From the NCBI GenBank assembly GCA_046048295.1, contig JBJOGJ010000183.1, forward strand, positions 1 through 7,981: DNA of 7,981 nucleotides. Direction: 5' to 3'. A program made the position numbers and the translations under genes. Under the pieces are notes generated by a model. The model was given only the letters and a program-made list of their open reading frames with translations, ran no database searches and was not told the origin of the DNA. Source of the DNA: CBDCWA01 sp046048295 (GTDB lineage: Bacteria > Pseudomonadota > Alphaproteobacteria > Rhizobiales > Hyphomicrobiaceae). Below, in pieces: positions 5,698-7,981 of this stretch (position 1 is the stretch's first letter; each line of letters starts with the position of its first letter).

Positions 5698-6678
5698 ATG
5701 CCGCTCACCGTCATGACCCGCATCGAGACGTGGCCCCTCAGGGAGCATTTCGTGATTTCGCGCGGCGCCAAGAAGGAGGCCGTCGTCGTCGTCGCCGAAC
5801 TGAACGACGGATCGTTCTCGGGCCGCGGCGAATGCGTCCCCTATCCCCGCTACGACGAGACCCCAACGGCCACGGCTGCAGAGATAGAGGCGGCCGTCCG
5901 ACGAAACCCGGAGATGGACCGCCACGCCCTCCAGCAACAACTGCCGCCAGGAGCAGCCCGCAATGCGCTGGACTGCGCCTTCTGGGCTCTGGAGGCGGCG
6001 CGCGCAGGATCGCCGGTCAGCACCCGCCTCCGCAGCGCGCCTGCCGGACGCATTCTGACCTGCCAGACCATCAGCCTCGACACGCCACAGAAGATGGCTG
6101 CCTCCGCAAAGAGGCACGCCGATTTCCCGTTGCTGAAGCTCAAACTCGGTGCGCCGGGAGACGACGAGCGGATGGCGGCCGTGAGAACTGCGCGCCCCGA
6201 CGCGCGCCTCGTCGGTGATGCGAATGAAGGCTGGGCACCGGACGACCTGGAACGCCTGCTCGCTGCAGCGAAAGCCGCCAGCTTCGAGATGATCGAGCAA
6301 CCCCTCCCAGCAGATGCGGACGCGCAGTTGGGCGAAATCCCCCATCCGATACCGGTGTGCGCTGATGAATCGGCACACACCACAAGCGGCCTCGAGACGC
6401 TTGCAAGCAGATACGACGCCATCAACATAAAGCTCGACAAGACCGGCGGTTTGACCGAGGCGCTACACCTGGCGGAGCAAGCAGCAGCGCAGGGAATGGA
6501 CATCATGGTCGGTTGCATGGTCTCGACATCGCTGTCCATGGCGCCAGCCCTTCATCTGGCCGGCTATGCCCGCTGGATCGACCTCGACGGCCCTCTTCTT
6601 CTCGCCGAAGACCGCCACCCAGGACTTATCTATGACAACGCGTGGATCGCTCCACCGTCACCCGACGCCTGGGCATGA
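5698..6678 (+). CDS. Enolase-superfamily dipeptide epimerase (L-Ala-D/L-Glu epimerase-like) or N-acetyl-D-Glu racemase
   Basis: Cytoplasmic Mg-dependent alpha/beta-barrel enzyme, 326 residues, of the muconate-lactonising subgroup; it epimerises an alpha-carbon through an enolate. The N-terminal capping domain includes FVISRGAKKEAVVVV and a GRGECVPYPRY loop. The barrel shows the KxK acid/base pair K147/K149, metal ligands D174 (GDAN), E200 (IEQPL) and D223 (ADES), the opposing base K245 in INIKLDK, and D295-x-D297 in WIDLDGP. That DxD is the motif that holds the substrate ammonium group in Ala-Glu epimerases and favours a dipeptide substrate, as in recycling of murein L-Ala-D-Glu. Related alphaproteobacterial proteins are also named N-acetyl-D-Glu racemase DgcA, but no DgcN partner is in the window. 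ATG 5698 is used, with GAGG 10 nt upstream; a TTG lies directly before it and another ATG at 5713 has no ribosome binding site. It follows the GPR-like gene by 30 nt, suggesting cotranscription. Confidence 0.88.
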   Translation: MPLTVMTRIETWPLREHFVISRGAKKEAVVVVAELNDGSFSGRGECVPYPRYDETPTATAAEIEAAVRRNPEMDRHALQQQLPPGAARNALDCAFWALEAARAGSPVSTRLRSAPAGRILTCQTISLDTPQKMAASAKRHADFPLLKLKLGAPGDDERMAAVRTARPDARLVGDANEGWAPDDLERLLAAAKAASFEMIEQPLPADADAQLGEIPHPIPVCADESAHTTSGLETLASRYDAINIKLDKTGGLTEALHLAEQAAAQGMDIMVGCMVSTSLSMAPALHLAGYARWIDLDGPLLLAEDRHPGLIYDNAWIAPPSPDAWA

Positions 6679-6687
6679 GCGCGCCCA

Positions 6688-7842
6688 TCAACGGTCTACC
6701 GTCTCCCCGATGTCGCGCCGCAGCCTGAGCGCGGCGATGAGACCAACCGCTGAGATCGCCGCCATGGCGAGGTAACTGAGTGCCCCGCCGCTTGGATACA
6801 GCGCGCCCGCGAGCACGATCGCCACGCTCATCGCGATGCTGGCCGTGAAGGTGGCAAGCAACGCCTGGGCCGAGCCCGCAAGCTCATCCGGCACCAGCCT
6901 GCTCACCAGATGGAGCGTGCCGATGTGCGTCGCCGCATAGGTCAGCGCATGCGTGGCCTGCAGCAGGACAAGAAGAGGGAGCCACGGATCGAATGCCATG
7001 ATGCCCCACCGAACCACGCCGGCAACACCCCCAGCGACGATCAATCCGACCGCGCCAAACGTTGCCAGCACGCGCCGCCCCACCTGGAACAAGCCGATCT
7101 CCACGATCACGCCGACCGCCCAGAGCATACCCACAAAGGTCGTCGAATAGCCGAGCGACCGCCAATGCAGAACTCCGTAGACGTAGAACACCGCATGAGA
7201 CGCCTGAAGCAGCCCCGCGGTTGCAACCAGGAGCACGAAAACCCTGTGACGCAGCAATGGTGTCAGTGCATCGACCCCCAGCGATTTGCCCAGACCCTCG
7301 CCAGCCCCGCGAACGCGGCGCGGCAACAGATGCAGCGCGGCAAAGAGCAGCCCGGCACCGAATACGACCAGCCAGCCAATCGACCCTGCCCCCATCCGGT
7401 CGATCAAAACACCACCAGCCATGTTCGCGAGAATGAAGGTGAGCGATCCCCAAAGCCGAACCTTCCCGTACTCCGCTTGCCCCTGGCGTACCGCCGCCAT
7501 TGCCGTTGTTTCGACAAGCGGCAGAAGACTAGGCGACACGAGCAGGAGCGCGACGACGAGCAGCGCCAGAGACGCCTTCGACGCCCCGAGAGCCAGAAGC
7601 ACCGAAAAGAGCAAGGCAGCAAATGCCAGGAGCCGCCCGACGCCGACAGCATCTCCCCTGCTGTCTGAAACTACACCGATCGCCGGCATAAACCCGATCC
7701 GCAACACCATCGGCACCGCGATGAGCCAAGCAATCTCAGTAGCGCTGAAGCCTTTCCAGTCGAGCCAGACGGGCAAATAGACGTGCTGCACGCCGACGAG
7801 CACGAAAAGCGCACCATAGATCAGGGATAGTCGCGTGCGCAT
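6688..7842 (-). CDS. MFS transporter, HcaT/LacY-like (MFS_1_like)
   Basis: Integral inner-membrane transporter of 384 residues with about 12 hydrophobic helices in two six-helix halves separated by a basic loop (LLPRRVRGAG through PLLRHR, roughly residues 180-210). The opening (YGALFVLVGVQHVYLPVWLDWKGFSATEIAWLIAVP) is typical of the 3-phenylpropionate transporter HcaT/LacY-like branch, in which helix 1 is followed by a 'lP.wl...G.s...ig' stretch. The loop after helix 2 (GVVSDSRGD) is a variant of MFS motif A. It is probably a proton symporter or exporter; the substrate cannot be read from the sequence. ATG 7842 directly follows an in-frame GTG at 7845; AGG 6-9 nt upstream suits either. It converges on the epimerase gene with 9 nt between stops, so it is not in that operon, and no local regulator gene is visible. 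Confidence 0.9.
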   Translation of the reverse strand: MRTRLSLIYGALFVLVGVQHVYLPVWLDWKGFSATEIAWLIAVPMVLRIGFMPAIGVVSDSRGDAVGVGRLLAFAALLFSVLLALGASKASLALLVVALLLVSPSLLPLVETTAMAAVRQGQAEYGKVRLWGSLTFILANMAGGVLIDRMGAGSIGWLVVFGAGLLFAALHLLPRRVRGAGEGLGKSLGVDALTPLLRHRVFVLLVATAGLLQASHAVFYVYGVLHWRSLGYSTTFVGMLWAVGVIVEIGLFQVGRRVLATFGAVGLIVAGGVAGVVRWGIMAFDPWLPLLVLLQATHALTYAATHIGTLHLVSRLVPDELAGSAQALLATFTASIAMSVAIVLAGALYPSGGALSYLAMAAISAVGLIAALRLRRDIGETVDR

Positions 7843-7895
7843 CACGTGTCGCCTGCTGGCTGATCGGCATCAGCGCAGATGATAGCATCAAGCAA

Positions 7896-7925
7896 GCAGC
7901 CGACTCGATAGATCGAGCCGGCTGC
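7896..7925. repeat. Strong hairpin upstream of the MFS gene
   Basis: GCAGCCG (7896-7902) pairs with CGGCTGC (7919-7925), and inside it CTCGA (7904-7908) pairs with TCGAG (7913-7917) around a TAGA loop, with one A/C mismatch. No run of T follows on either strand, so it is not a classical intrinsic terminator. It could end transcription of an unseen neighbour or be a palindromic regulatory site, 54 nt upstream of the MFS start. The rest of 7846-7981 shows no supported gene. Confidence 0.5.
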
Positions 7926-7981
7926 ACTGCCCCCATCCCCAAAACAGGACGTTGCCGCCCTCTGGAACCTTATTTCAATGG

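Noticed and set aside
5278..6378. A 366-codon antisense frame across the GPR-like C-terminus and the epimerase
   Set aside because: It spans two well-supported genes on the other strand and their intergenic gap, and its product resembles no family.
6660..6700. TGGGC...GCCCA inverted repeat at the convergent ends of the epimerase and MFS genes as a terminator
   Set aside because: Only five base pairs, overlapping the epimerase stop codon, with no T-run on either strand.

Overview
The window looks like chromosomal DNA of an alphaproteobacterium, most probably in the Hyphomicrobiales (Rhizobiales) outside the best-studied Rhizobiaceae. The evidence is the high GC content, a ferredoxin/ferredoxin-NADP reductase pair of the Rhodopseudomonas palustris type, and a large membrane coiled-coil protein with the N-terminal and C-terminal signatures of the rhizobial growth pole ring protein (GPR/RgsE). 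I see no mobile element, CRISPR array, tRNA or rRNA gene. The genus cannot be fixed from the sequence alone.

Layout from left to right. 1-453 (+) is the 3' part of a CelD/BcsL-type GNAT acetyltransferase cut by the window edge. It ends 7 nt from the end of a minus-strand group that reads, in order of transcription: an orphan HPt phosphotransfer protein (2393-2034), a [2Fe-2S] adrenodoxin-type ferredoxin (1894-1568) and a thioredoxin-reductase-like ferredoxin--NADP+ reductase (1504-461). Both the HPt and reductase genes appear to start with GTG, each behind a strong Shine-Dalgarno sequence. A roughly 350-bp divergent intergenic region (2394-2745) separates this group from the plus strand. It holds a plausible sigma70-type promoter with a GANTC (CcrM methylation) site in its spacer, an inverted repeat next to it, and a direct repeat upstream of hpt.

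On the plus strand, 2746-5667 encodes a 973-residue GPR-like protein with a Pro/Ala-rich N-terminus, two membrane helices, a long helical region containing seven consecutive 22-residue repeats, a Pro-rich linker and a conserved C-terminal domain. Thirty bases later begins an enolase-superfamily dipeptide epimerase / N-acyl-Glu racemase (5698-6678). It ends 9 nt from the end of a minus-strand MFS transporter (7842-6688). The last ~135 bases hold a strong hairpin and no gene I can support.

How the genes may work together: the ferredoxin and its reductase form an NADPH-to-ferredoxin electron chain whose client is not in the window. The GPR-like protein is probably a scaffold of polar envelope growth. 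Its neighbours, a possible murein-peptide epimerase downstream and an HPt signalling protein in divergent orientation, make a testable cell-envelope/cell-cycle neighbourhood. That functional link is inference. The most interesting object is the short GPR, less than half the length I recall for the Agrobacterium protein, with a clear 22-residue repeat register.
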